A stretch of DNA of 7,961 bases from a bacterium (GCA_021791015.1 JAJYFH010000027.1:1-7961); one strand, 5' to 3'; counted from the first letter of the stretch, positions 1 through 4,867 are shown. The notes: generated from the letters alone by a model not told the origin. A program made the numbers and translations.

Positions 1-58
1 CCAGTCTTAACCTGGCTCCATAAATCTTTAATTGTTCTTCTGTCATCTTGATACTCAC
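1..58 (-). CDS. Transposase-like protein, N-terminal fragment (runs off window)
   Basis: A GTG start at 58-56 follows an AAAGGAG Shine-Dalgarno with about six bases of spacing. The visible peptide starts VSIKMTEEQLKIYGARLRL and continues past the window edge. The helical, basic N-terminus resembles the start of the helix-turn-helix domain of IS481/IS3-type transposases, but 19 residues are too few to assign a family. An ATG at 46-44 is an alternative start. The same peptide is encoded at the right end on the plus strand, so two copies face outward. Confidence 0.5.
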   Translation of the reverse strand, partial: MSIKMTEEQLKIYGARLRL

Positions 59-122
59 TTTTAGCTCCTTTCAATTCTTAATTATTTGGTTAAAAGTGTC
101 CAAGATGTCTGGACCCCGGATA
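1..122 (-). mobile_element. Left copy of insertion-sequence 5' end (122-bp inverted repeat)
   Basis: These 122 bases are the exact reverse complement of 7836-7957. They hold an IS end (outermost GTCC..GGAC dyad at about 98-116), a short AT-rich leader, a Shine-Dalgarno GGAG and the first codons of a transposase-like gene reading out of the window. The identity stops abruptly at 122/123, which marks the IS border to within a few bases. The rest of the element lies outside the window. An IS481/IS3-like family is only a guess from the short N-terminus. Confidence 0.75.
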
Positions 123-140
123 TTTTTAATTTCAGAATTG

Positions 141-169
141 TTGACAAATAAGACGATATATGATATTAT
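141..169 (+). promoter_or_regulatory. Strong sigma70-type promoter for the 146-aa/41-aa unit
   Basis: A perfect -35 TTGACA (141-146) is followed by a 17-bp spacer and the -10 TATTAT (164-169, one mismatch to TATAAT). A TG at 161-162 makes an extended -10. The predicted transcript start near 176 leaves a leader of about 110 bases before the ATG at 287. It lies just inside the IS border, so it could also have been brought in or exposed by the insertion. Confidence 0.75.
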
Positions 170-183
170 CTAAACCATTATCA

Positions 184-257
184 AGCAGCTTTAAAAAGTA
201 GCTGGACTGCAAATTGTTAGCTAATTCTAGCTAGCAGCTTGCAGCCTTTCTGCTGCT
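184..257 (+). promoter_or_regulatory. Hairpin-rich 5' leader, possible cis-regulatory RNA
   Basis: The leader contains dense AGCT/GCAGC motifs: AGCAGCT repeated at 184-190 and 233-239, TTAGCTAA at 217-224, CTAGCTAG at 227-234, and a hairpin GCAGC (241-245) / GCTGC (252-256) with a six-base loop. Alternative pairings are possible because AGCAGC at 233-238 can also pair with GCTGCT at 252-257. No T-box or known riboswitch core is recognisable. The hairpin ends about 18 bases before the Shine-Dalgarno AGGAGGG. Confidence 0.3.
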
Positions 258-286
258 CATACAATCTACGGATCAGGAGGGTCACT

Positions 287-727
287 ATGGCTCAAAGATG
301 CTTGGTGCTAAAGGAGGCGGATCGTCAGATTGCAGTAACAGAGCTCGCACGTCTGGGATTCTTCGACTCTTATATGTCCACCAAGGTTGTCAGGGATGTG
401 GCGTTGCAGGGTCGGGTTAGGGCCGCATTCTGGCAGGAATGGAGAAACGAAGCCCTGCCTCTGGCTGAAGAGAATGGAACTCCCGAGTGGGCAGCCGTCA
501 CAATCTGGCTTCTTTCGCAGTTTGATCTGTATGGCCTTGGTGAAGTTGTGGACCAGACCAAACTGCACGGCGCAGAGGTTACACATGCCAGATTCCTGGA
601 ATCTGCACTTCAGTTCAAGATCCAGCAAGGCGAGGCCTATGATAGCGCAGTCAGACTGGGTCGCGGCACATGGAAGGGTACCTGGAATATGCTTGTATCC
701 CACCAATGGGAGCCTTCCGACAACTGA
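287..727 (+). CDS. Unrecognised 146-aa protein, tryptophan-rich
   Basis: I do not recognise this family. The ATG at 287 is chosen because AGGAGGG lies five bases upstream; an in-frame ATG at 239 lacks such a site. The 146-residue product is soluble-looking, has no signal peptide or membrane span, and holds seven tryptophans (W49, W52, W68, W74, W129, W133, W141). It has a basic N-terminal half (VVRDVALQGRVRAAFWQEWR, 34-53) and a glycine/tryptophan motif GRGTWKGTW near the end (125-133). Only one cysteine (C5) is present. A perfect 6-bp hairpin (ACAACT 720-725 / AGTTGT 729-734) covers the stop codon. The gene is richer in G and C than the minus-strand genes. It is followed after 38 bases by the 41-aa ORF and a terminator, so the two form a unit transcribed convergently with recX. 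That it is a real gene is supported by promoter, ribosome binding site and terminator; function is unknown. Confidence 0.6.
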   Translation: MAQRCLVLKEADRQIAVTELARLGFFDSYMSTKVVRDVALQGRVRAAFWQEWRNEALPLAEENGTPEWAAVTIWLLSQFDLYGLGEVVDQTKLHGAEVTHARFLESALQFKIQQGEAYDSAVRLGRGTWKGTWNMLVSHQWEPSDN

Positions 728-765
728 AAGTTGTACAAACTCAACTAGTATAGGAGGTGTTGAGC

Positions 766-891
766 ATGTGTGGAGGAACGTTCCTCGGTCCATCGGCAGG
801 ATTCCCGCCATCCAATCTTCAAAAGAAAGAACAGGAAGGCGAGGAGGTAACCGGAACAGAAGACCAGCCCCAGGGCGGCGATGAGAACTAA
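766..891 (+). CDS. 41-aa microprotein, acidic tail
   Basis: A 41-codon ORF starts at ATG 766, seven bases after AGGAGGT (752-758), one of the strongest Shine-Dalgarno sites in the window. It ends at TAA 889-891, just before the terminator at 909. The peptide begins MCGGTFLGPSAGFPPS, small and Gly/Pro-rich with one cysteine at position 2, and turns into a polar acidic tail rich in Glu, Gln, Asp and Gly (about residues 19-41). There is no membrane segment. It is placed as the second gene of the unit with the 146-aa protein. It could be a small partner protein or a peptide precursor, but no modification or export gene is visible. Function unknown. Confidence 0.5.
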   Translation: MCGGTFLGPSAGFPPSNLQKKEQEGEEVTGTEDQPQGGDEN

Positions 892-908
892 CAATTTCAA
901 CAGGAATT

Positions 909-930
909 AGCGGTTCTCAGGCCGCTTTTT
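909..930 (+). terminator. Intrinsic terminator of the 146-aa/41-aa unit
   Basis: Stem AGCGG (909-913) / CCGCT (922-926), which a T-G wobble can extend, is followed directly by a T run (926-930, then CCTTT). The T run lies only on the plus-strand 3' side, so it ends the plus-strand unit and does not serve recX coming from the other side. Confidence 0.7.
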
Positions 931-1026
931 CCTTTGTCTGCGGGGATTAAGCAGAAATACTCTTCACAACTTACCCAAGCTGATTTAAGGTAGAAAAGTT
1001 CGGATAAGCAACTACAGTGTCCACCA

Positions 1027-1632
1027 TTAAATATCCATCTCACTGACAACCTTTTTAAAAATATCGTACGAAAAACCTCTCCGAGATAGATTCTCGTAGA
1101 TTTTTTTCTTTTTTGTCTGAACATCTTCTTTTGGATACCTTTTTAAAATCTTCTCGGCCAATTTCAGGGCATTTTCGAGTTCCTTCTCTTGATCCTTTTC
1201 TTGAACTGCCTCTTCAGCTATTTCCTTTTTAATTCCCTTCTTTAAAAGCTCAAGTCGCACTAATCTTTTGCCTTTCTTGCTATCTTCGGCAAAATGTTGC
1301 GCAAATTCCTTGTCATTTAAAAGGCCCAATTTTTCTAACCGGCAAATAACCTTATCAATTATCGGTTTTTCAAAGTTTTTAGTTAGCTTTCTCCGCATTT
1401 CCCCAGAGCTGTTTGCCCTGTATGAAAGTATCAGCAAACTTCTATCAAATGCTTTCGACTCCAGATCCTTGTCTTTCAGCTCTTGAATTTTAGTCTCTGT
1501 CAGGTTCTCATTTTCTCGCAAGCCGGATTCTTCAAGAGTTCTTCTTGCCAGAGAAAATCCATAAACACCATCGAGATAGACATTGTATCTATCTCGTTTG
1601 GACTGTTTTTCTATTTTGGTGATTTGCTTCAT
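1027..1632 (-). CDS. recX: Regulatory protein RecX
   Basis: RecX binds RecA filaments and limits or modulates recombinase and co-protease activity. From the ATG at 1632 the product is 201 aa, within the family's range. It opens MKQITKIEKQSKRDRYNVYL, the usual beta-rich N-terminal start of long RecX proteins, followed by the helical repeats: a segment with SYRANSSGEMRRKL, one with KLGLLNDKEFAQHFAED, and the basic GKRLVRLELLKKGI motif, then a C-terminal copy with YENLSRRGFSYDIFKKVV. It lies downstream of recA as in many bacteria, but a GIY-YIG cassette now separates them. An in-frame ATG at 1683, with AAGGA upstream, would add 17 residues encoded by the end of the GIY-YIG gene and a palindromic repeat. 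I prefer 1632 because the extension is not RecX-like, although its Shine-Dalgarno is weaker. Transcription is probably from recA. Confidence 0.88.
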   Translation of the reverse strand: MKQITKIEKQSKRDRYNVYLDGVYGFSLARRTLEESGLRENENLTETKIQELKDKDLESKAFDRSLLILSYRANSSGEMRRKLTKNFEKPIIDKVICRLEKLGLLNDKEFAQHFAEDSKKGKRLVRLELLKKGIKKEIAEEAVQEKDQEKELENALKLAEKILKRYPKEDVQTKKKKIYENLSRRGFSYDIFKKVVSEMDI

Positions 1633-1641
1633 AACCCATCT

Positions 1642-1664
1642 GTCATTCTGGCTTGGCCAGAATC
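1642..1664. repeat. GTCATTC palindrome, left flank of GIY-YIG cassette
   Basis: This 23-bp element starts GTCATTCTGGC and is itself a hairpin: ATTCTGGC (1645-1652) / GCCAGAAT (1656-1663) with loop TTG. It is a perfect inverted copy of 1962-1984. It sits nine bases before the preferred recX start, and its last base is the first base of the GIY-YIG stop triplet. Confidence 0.85.
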
Positions 1665-1954
1665 TATCCAAGAATTTCTCCATACAAATCCTTAAATTCA
1701 GGATTTTCCTTTCTGATTAAATCCAATTTGTCTCTTCTGTTCATGTCTTTAATTTGTTTCTCTCGAACAATAGCTTTTATAGCTGTATCAAATACTTCAA
1801 AAGAAACTAAATTATGAATATGATACCTTTTCGTAAATCCTTCAACCAGCTCATTTTTATGCTGGAAAACCCTTTTTCTGAGGTCATTAGCTATACCCGT
1901 GTAGAGCGTTGGTCTTTCGTTTGTCATAATATATGTGAAGTATTGTTTATTCAT
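1664..1954 (-). CDS. Single-domain GIY-YIG nuclease family protein
   Basis: A 96-residue single-domain GIY-YIG (UvrC N-terminal/URI-type) endonuclease-fold protein. Visible core: Y8-I9 in FTYIMTNE (the 'GIY' strand), LYTG with Y18 and G20 (the 'YIG' strand), the catalytic-type arginine R26 in NDLRKRVFQHK with H32, and a glutamate E65 in VREKQIKD at the usual metal-binding position. It ends NPEFKDLYGEILG. It has no added DNA-binding domain. The gene fits tightly between two perfect inverted 23-bp palindromes: the ATG is seven bases from one and the stop touches the other. There is no clear Shine-Dalgarno. It interrupts the recA-recX gene pair, which suggests arrival as a cassette. Family knowledge supports nuclease activity; a role in moving its flanking palindromes is my inference. 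Confidence 0.85.
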   Translation of the reverse strand: MNKQYFTYIMTNERPTLYTGIANDLRKRVFQHKNELVEGFTKRYHIHNLVSFEVFDTAIKAIVREKQIKDMNRRDKLDLIRKENPEFKDLYGEILG

Positions 1955-1961
1955 AGGCTTT

Positions 1962-1984
1962 GATTCTGGCCAAGCCAGAATGAC
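1962..1984. repeat. GTCATTC palindrome, right flank of GIY-YIG cassette
   Basis: Perfect inverted copy of 1642-1664, reading GATTCTGGCCAAGCCAGAAT then GAC on the plus strand. It has the same 8-bp stem and is placed so that GTCATTC points outward on both sides of the GIY-YIG gene. It begins 25 bases after the recA stop in transcription order. Confidence 0.85.
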
Positions 1985-2009
1985 GAGAAGGAAGGATGCT
2001 TAGGTCTAG

Positions 2010-3014
2010 TTACTTCTTTACCGGAAAATATTTACCTCTTAAGGCTTTTTCAAGCTCTGAGAATACCTTTTCGTTATCTTTCAAGAACTGCTTGGCCGCT
2101 TCTCTGCCTTGCCCGATTTTCTTGTCCTTATATTCATACCAGGATCCGCTTTTGTTAACTAATCCTTCCTTGACCGCCAAGTCTAGAAGATCACCATACT
2201 TTGAAATTCCCTCATTGTACATTACATCAAACTCTGCCGAACGAAATGGGGGGGCAACTTTATTCTTTACCACTTTAACCATAACATGATTACCAATAAC
2301 CGTGTCGCCATCCTTAATCTGCTCCTTTCGGCGAATATCCATTCTGATCGAAGAATAAAATTTGAGGGCATTACCACCAGTTGTTACTTCGGGGTTGCCA
2401 AACATAACCCCGATTTTCATTCTTAACTGGTTAATAAAGATTAGAGTGGTATTTGACTTTGACGTCGCGCCGGTTAGCTTCCTTAATGCCTGTGACATCA
2501 GTCGGGCTTGAAGTCCAAGATGGGAATCTCCCATTTCACCTTCAATTTCACTTTTCGGAACAAGCGCTGCCACAGAGTCGACAACCACCACGTCGACAGC
2601 ATTTGAACGAACCAAGGTCTCCGTAATTTCGAGAGCTTGCTCGGCTGTGTCTGGCTGGGAAACCAGGAGTTTATCTATGTTGACACCTATGTTTTTGGCA
2701 TATTCAGTATCAAGAGCATGCTCGGCATCTATAAATGCCGCCACTCCGCCCTTTCTTTGAGCCTCACTTACTATGTGATAAGCAAGTGTTGTTTTGCCGC
2801 TTGACTCAGGGCCATATATTTCAATGACTCTTCCTCTTGGCACACCCCCAACCCCGAGTGCAATGTCCAGCGACAATGACCCCGTCGGTATAACCTGCAC
2901 ATTTTGCGTTCCCTTGTCGCCAAGTTTCATTATGGAGCCCTTCCCAAACTGCTTCTCAATCTGATCTACGGCCATTTGGATAGCTTGCATTTTCCCTGAT
3001 TTTTCGTCTGTCAT
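2010..3014 (-). CDS. recA: Recombinase RecA
   Basis: RecA forms ATP-dependent filaments on single-stranded DNA, carries out strand exchange and stimulates LexA self-cleavage. The 334-residue product is complete: Walker A GPESSGKTT (68-76), catalytic glutamate E98 in DAEHALD, Walker B VVVVDS (142-147), loop 1 region EIEGEMGDSHLGLQARLMSQ (156-175), and loop 2 region INQLRMKIGVMFGNPEVTTG (194-213). The C-terminal domain ends KYFPVKK and lacks the strongly acidic tail seen in E. coli RecA. The start is supported by AGGAGG just upstream of the ATG. It follows the GxxExxY cassette and precedes the GIY-YIG cassette and recX. A promoter with an operator-like half-site lies at 3062-3090, so SOS control is plausible. 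Confidence 0.98.
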   Translation of the reverse strand: MTDEKSGKMQAIQMAVDQIEKQFGKGSIMKLGDKGTQNVQVIPTGSLSLDIALGVGGVPRGRVIEIYGPESSGKTTLAYHIVSEAQRKGGVAAFIDAEHALDTEYAKNIGVNIDKLLVSQPDTAEQALEITETLVRSNAVDVVVVDSVAALVPKSEIEGEMGDSHLGLQARLMSQALRKLTGATSKSNTTLIFINQLRMKIGVMFGNPEVTTGGNALKFYSSIRMDIRRKEQIKDGDTVIGNHVMVKVVKNKVAPPFRSAEFDVMYNEGISKYGDLLDLAVKEGLVNKSGSWYEYKDKKIGQGREAAKQFLKDNEKVFSELEKALRGKYFPVKK

Positions 3015-3047
3015 TTCTTCCTCCTTTTGTAACTAATTACTAATATT

Positions 3048-3068
3048 AAACGAATCTACAAATATTAC
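3048..3068. repeat. 21-bp inverted repeat, downstream flank of GxxExxY gene
   Basis: The plus-strand sequence starting AAACGAATCTAC is the exact reverse complement of 3493-3513. The two copies enclose the GxxExxY gene with gaps of only about 10 and 12 bases. This copy also contains the proposed recA -10 element. Confidence 0.8.
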
Positions 3069-3090
3069 GAATTGTATACTAATCACTCAA
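3062..3090 (-). promoter_or_regulatory. Putative recA promoter with operator-like half-site
   Basis: On the minus strand TTGAGT (3090-3085) is followed by a 17-bp spacer and TAATAT (3067-3062); each box matches four of six consensus bases. The spacer contains TAGTATACAA (3081-3072), identical to a half of the largest dyad upstream of lexA. The -35 lies inside the end of the GxxExxY gene and the -10 inside its flanking repeat. Confidence 0.4.
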
Positions 3091-3480
3091 GTTAAGAATT
3101 CTTTTAAATCTTACTTCATCAGGACCAAAATTTACCAAGATTCCAAGTTTTAATCCTGTGGTTCTCAAATATTCACTTATCTGTTTTATACTAGCCCTAT
3201 TAAGTCTATTTCCTGCTTTCAGCTCTAAAATTATTTTGTCTTCTATTAAGAAGTCAAGGAAGCGGCTACCAACTTTTTCGCCCTTAAAGTAAATCGGGCA
3301 ATGAATCTGTCTCGTATAGTTTAAAGCTGCTTCCTTAAAGGCCAATTCCAAAGAATCTTCATAGGATTTTTCTCGCAGCCCGGGCCCCAATTCATTGTGC
3401 ACTTTGAACATCAATCCTATTAGCTTGTAGGAAAGTTCAGGATAAGCTATTTCTTTTCTAATAGTTGTATTTATAAACAT
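3079..3480 (-). CDS. GxxExxY protein (PD-(D/E)XK nuclease-fold)
   Basis: A 133-residue member of the GxxExxY family. The naming motif is G34-L-R-E37-K-S-Y40, following the typical helix with FKVHNELGPG. A PD-(D/E)XK-like core follows: D76 in SRFLDFLI, then E86 and K88 in ILELKA. Near the C-terminus is LVNFGPDEVRFKRI, also typical. The family is widespread in CPR and other bacteria, has a nuclease-like fold, and lacks a firmly established role. The gene is enclosed by a perfect 21-bp inverted repeat and lies directly upstream of recA. No Shine-Dalgarno is visible before the ATG at 3480. Family assignment is firm; cassette mobility is inferred from the repeats. Confidence 0.9.
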   Translation of the reverse strand: MFINTTIRKEIAYPELSYKLIGLMFKVHNELGPGLREKSYEDSLELAFKEAALNYTRQIHCPIYFKGEKVGSRFLDFLIEDKIILELKAGNRLNRASIKQISEYLRTTGLKLGILVNFGPDEVRFKRILNLSD

Positions 3481-3492
3481 TGATTTGTTTTT

Positions 3493-3513
3493 GTAATATT
3501 TGTAGATTCGTTT
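3493..3513. repeat. 21-bp inverted repeat, upstream flank of GxxExxY gene
   Basis: The plus-strand sequence starting GTAATATTTGTAG is the exact inverted partner of 3048-3068. Just beyond it, TTGTAA (3518-3523) / TTACAA (3528-3533) forms a small hairpin between this gene and the four-helix-bundle gene. Confidence 0.8.
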
Positions 3514-3536
3514 GGCTTTGTAATTCGTTACAAGAT

Positions 3537-3929
3537 TTATTTTGCGAATTTTAAATTAAACAAGTATTGTTCTTTGACCTTATTTCTTTTCTCAACCTTG
3601 ATCAATCCTTCGAGCAATCTGATCAAAAGGTCCCCTTGGGTTTTTATCATTTTGTAGCTGGCTAGGGTTATCCTATTGTATTCCTTGAATAGTCTGGCAT
3701 AAAACAAGACATTCTCGCAAAGCTTTATCGCTTTTTTGTAACACTCAATTCTTTCTTTTTCGTTATAGCATTCATAACTCATGGAAACCAGTGATGTTAT
3801 CTCGACCGAATCCTCTCTCATTGCTTCCAGAAAATTACTGTATTTTTTAATCTTTTTTGTTTTTGATTCCACCAGCGCAAAAAATTCGTTGGCTTTTTTG
3901 ATGATTTGCACTTCGATATACTCTCTCAT
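3537..3929 (-). CDS. Small four-helix-bundle protein (S23/bAvd-like), tentative
   Basis: A 130-residue, almost wholly helical, lysine-rich protein. Helices can be drawn at about 3-27, 30-55, 57-85 and 88-112, with the heptad-like pattern and the KKAIKLCENVLFYARLFKEY ... KTQGDLLIRLLEGLIK layout seen in the four-helix-bundle family that includes 23S rRNA intervening-sequence proteins and Avd proteins of diversity-generating retroelements. The usual S23 motif of small residues in the second helix is not clear, so the assignment rests mainly on length and helix pattern. The ATG at 3929 follows GGGAG and lies 16 bases after the lexA stop, so the two genes are probably cotranscribed and may share LexA control. 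No reverse transcriptase or variable repeat is nearby. Function unknown. Confidence 0.6.
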   Translation of the reverse strand: MREYIEVQIIKKANEFFALVESKTKKIKKYSNFLEAMREDSVEITSLVSMSYECYNEKERIECYKKAIKLCENVLFYARLFKEYNRITLASYKMIKTQGDLLIRLLEGLIKVEKRNKVKEQYLFNLKFAK

Positions 3930-3945
3930 GGCTCGCTCCCTTGCG

Positions 3946-4581
3946 TTACTCTTTAAAATTTTTAATAACCCCTATCACCTTTCCCTGGATCATAAATGTG
4001 CCAGGTTCCGGAATAATAGTCTTGTGATCTTTGTTCGAGCTCATCGGCTCAAACATCGCCTTGCCCTTATCGGTTCGCAGTTTTTTGACTGTTGCTTCCG
4101 TCCCAATCAAAACAACCACTTTGTCGCCGTTTTCGGCGTGGCTCGTCTTTCGAAAAACAATATAGTCGCCATCATCGATACCGGCAAGGTTCATGGAATC
4201 GCCTTTTGCCGTCAGCATGAAGACGTCCTGTGCCCTTTTAACTAGCTTGGTCGAAAGAGGAATCCAGTCTTCGATCATTTCCTCGGCATAAATCGGCATG
4301 CCGCAAGCAACCCGGCCTACAAGCGGTACATTGACCACATCTTCGCTTGCAGCAACCACCTTTCGCCCATCCAAGACAACAATTCCTCTGGCTTGGTTCT
4401 CCAATCTTCGAATTTGTCCTTTGCTCTCAAGCGCTCTTAAGTGAGAAACAACGCCCATCGGAGAAGAACAGCCGATCTTTTCCTGCAATTCCCTTACCGT
4501 CGGCGCACCGCCGGTCTCTTTTACAGACTCTTTGATCCAGCTCAAAACTTTCTTTTGTTTGTCGGTTAATTCTTTGCTCAT
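3946..4581 (-). CDS. lexA: LexA SOS repressor / self-cleaving S24 protease
   Basis: LexA represses damage-response genes and inactivates itself by cleavage when bound to RecA filaments. The 211-residue product has the N-terminal winged helix (residues 1-70; MSKELTDKQKKVLSWI, then PTVRELQEKIGCSSPMGVVS with the recognition helix). The cleavage region follows as VPLVGRVACGMPIYAEE, where C93-G94 takes the place of the usual Ala-Gly. The S24 catalytic domain has S129 (KGDSMNLAG) and K166 (EATVKKL), and the ending VIGVIKNFKE is family-typical. The ATG at 4581 is chosen because AGGAGGT lies six bases upstream; a TTG six codons earlier lies across that site. The leader is about 200 bases long and contains a palindromic repeat. 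Operator-like dyads at 4774-4865 suggest autoregulation. Confidence 0.97.
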   Translation of the reverse strand: MSKELTDKQKKVLSWIKESVKETGGAPTVRELQEKIGCSSPMGVVSHLRALESKGQIRRLENQARGIVVLDGRKVVAASEDVVNVPLVGRVACGMPIYAEEMIEDWIPLSTKLVKRAQDVFMLTAKGDSMNLAGIDDGDYIVFRKTSHAENGDKVVVLIGTEATVKKLRTDKGKAMFEPMSSNKDHKTIIPEPGTFMIQGKVIGVIKNFKE

Positions 4582-4637
4582 TTCATGACCTCCTACCAAT
4601 TTACGAATCGTACTAATCTTTCGAATTGCCTCCTGTT

Positions 4638-4701
4638 GTCATTCCGACCTGTCCGTCCGGCAGGCGGGCCGACACCACGCTAGTGGCGAATGGAGGAATC
4701 C
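4638..4701. repeat. GTCATTC-type palindromic repeat in the lexA leader
   Basis: The element starts GTCATTCC and ends GGAATCC, so the ends can pair (ATTCC 4641-4645 / GGAAT 4695-4699). Two inner hairpins are visible: CCTG (4648-4651) / CAGG (4661-4664), and CCAC (4675-4678) / GTGG (4683-4686) with loop GCTA. This branched fold would be part of the untranslated lexA mRNA. There is no T run giving a clear terminator on the minus strand. Confidence 0.65.
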
Positions 4702-4773
4702 CTTTTTCTTACTTTGAATTTCAATTTTAGGATTTGTTTAGAATTTAGAAATTCGTATTTCGGATTTGAAAAT

Positions 4774-4800
4774 ACTATACATTATTATTTTCTGTATAGT
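4774..4800. promoter_or_regulatory. Dyad ACTATAC-N13-GTATAGT, candidate LexA operator
   Basis: Perfect 7-bp arms (4774-4780 and 4794-4800) are separated by 13 AT-rich bases, upstream of lexA and close to two related dyads. Its right arm overlaps the next dyad. The arm sequence is not the E. coli CTGT-N8-ACAG nor the Bacillus CGAAC-N4-GTTCG box, so LexA binding is inferred only from position and repetition. Confidence 0.4.
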
Positions 4801-4816
4801 GTAAGTGTATACTATA
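4795..4816. promoter_or_regulatory. Dyad TATAGT-N10-ACTATA, candidate LexA operator
   Basis: Arms at 4795-4800 and 4811-4816 are perfect inverted 6-mers. The dyad overlaps the proposed lexA -10 (4811-4806), the place where an autorepressor would be expected to act. Confidence 0.4.
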
Positions 4817-4833
4817 ACTTATCCACAGGTCAA
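4806..4833 (-). promoter_or_regulatory. Putative lexA promoter
   Basis: Minus-strand TTGACC (4833-4828, five of six to consensus) is followed by a 16-bp spacer and TATACA (4811-4806, four of six). It would give a lexA leader of about 200 bases. The -10 is weak, and other TATA-like 6-mers in this palindromic stretch could serve instead. Confidence 0.4.
4819..4827 (+). promoter_or_regulatory. Perfect DnaA-box consensus
   Basis: TTATCCACA is an exact match to the DnaA box. It lies in the spacer of the proposed lexA promoter, between two GTATA/TATAC dyads, where a bound DnaA could affect lexA transcription. A single 9-mer match can occur by chance, and no cluster of boxes suggests an origin. Confidence 0.4.
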
Positions 4834-4836
4834 GAG

Positions 4837-4865
4837 TTTTGTATAGTATAAACTAGTATACAAAA
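4837..4865. promoter_or_regulatory. 29-bp imperfect palindrome, candidate LexA operator
   Basis: The arms TTTTGTATAGTA and TAGTATACAAAA face each other around a short centre; 11 of 14 arm positions are complementary. It lies just upstream of the proposed lexA -35. Its half TAGTATACAA recurs in the proposed recA promoter (3072-3081, opposite strand), which is the best sequence hint that these dyads are a shared operator. Confidence 0.45.
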
Positions 4866-4867
4866 TG

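Noticed and set aside
184..257. T-box or other known riboswitch in the leader
   Set aside because: No conserved T-box bulge or known aptamer core could be recognised; the hairpins alone are not enough.
308..811. 167-codon open frame on the minus strand, and a 165-codon frame at 387-884 on the plus strand
   Set aside because: Both overlap the 146-aa gene, which alone has a well-placed Shine-Dalgarno, promoter and terminator. No ribosome site fits the other two.
931..1026. Additional gene or RNA between the terminator and recX
   Set aside because: No start with a ribosome site, no stable hairpin and no tRNA-like fold was seen in this stretch.
3537..3929. Diversity-generating retroelement (Avd-like protein)
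   Set aside because: No reverse transcriptase, template repeat or variable repeat is present in the window.
3781..4245. 154-codon plus-strand open frame
   Set aside because: It crosses the lexA/four-helix-bundle junction on the opposite strand and is explained by their codons.
4774..4865. Replication origin
   Set aside because: Only one DnaA box is present, with no dnaA/dnaN nearby; the dyads fit an operator region better.
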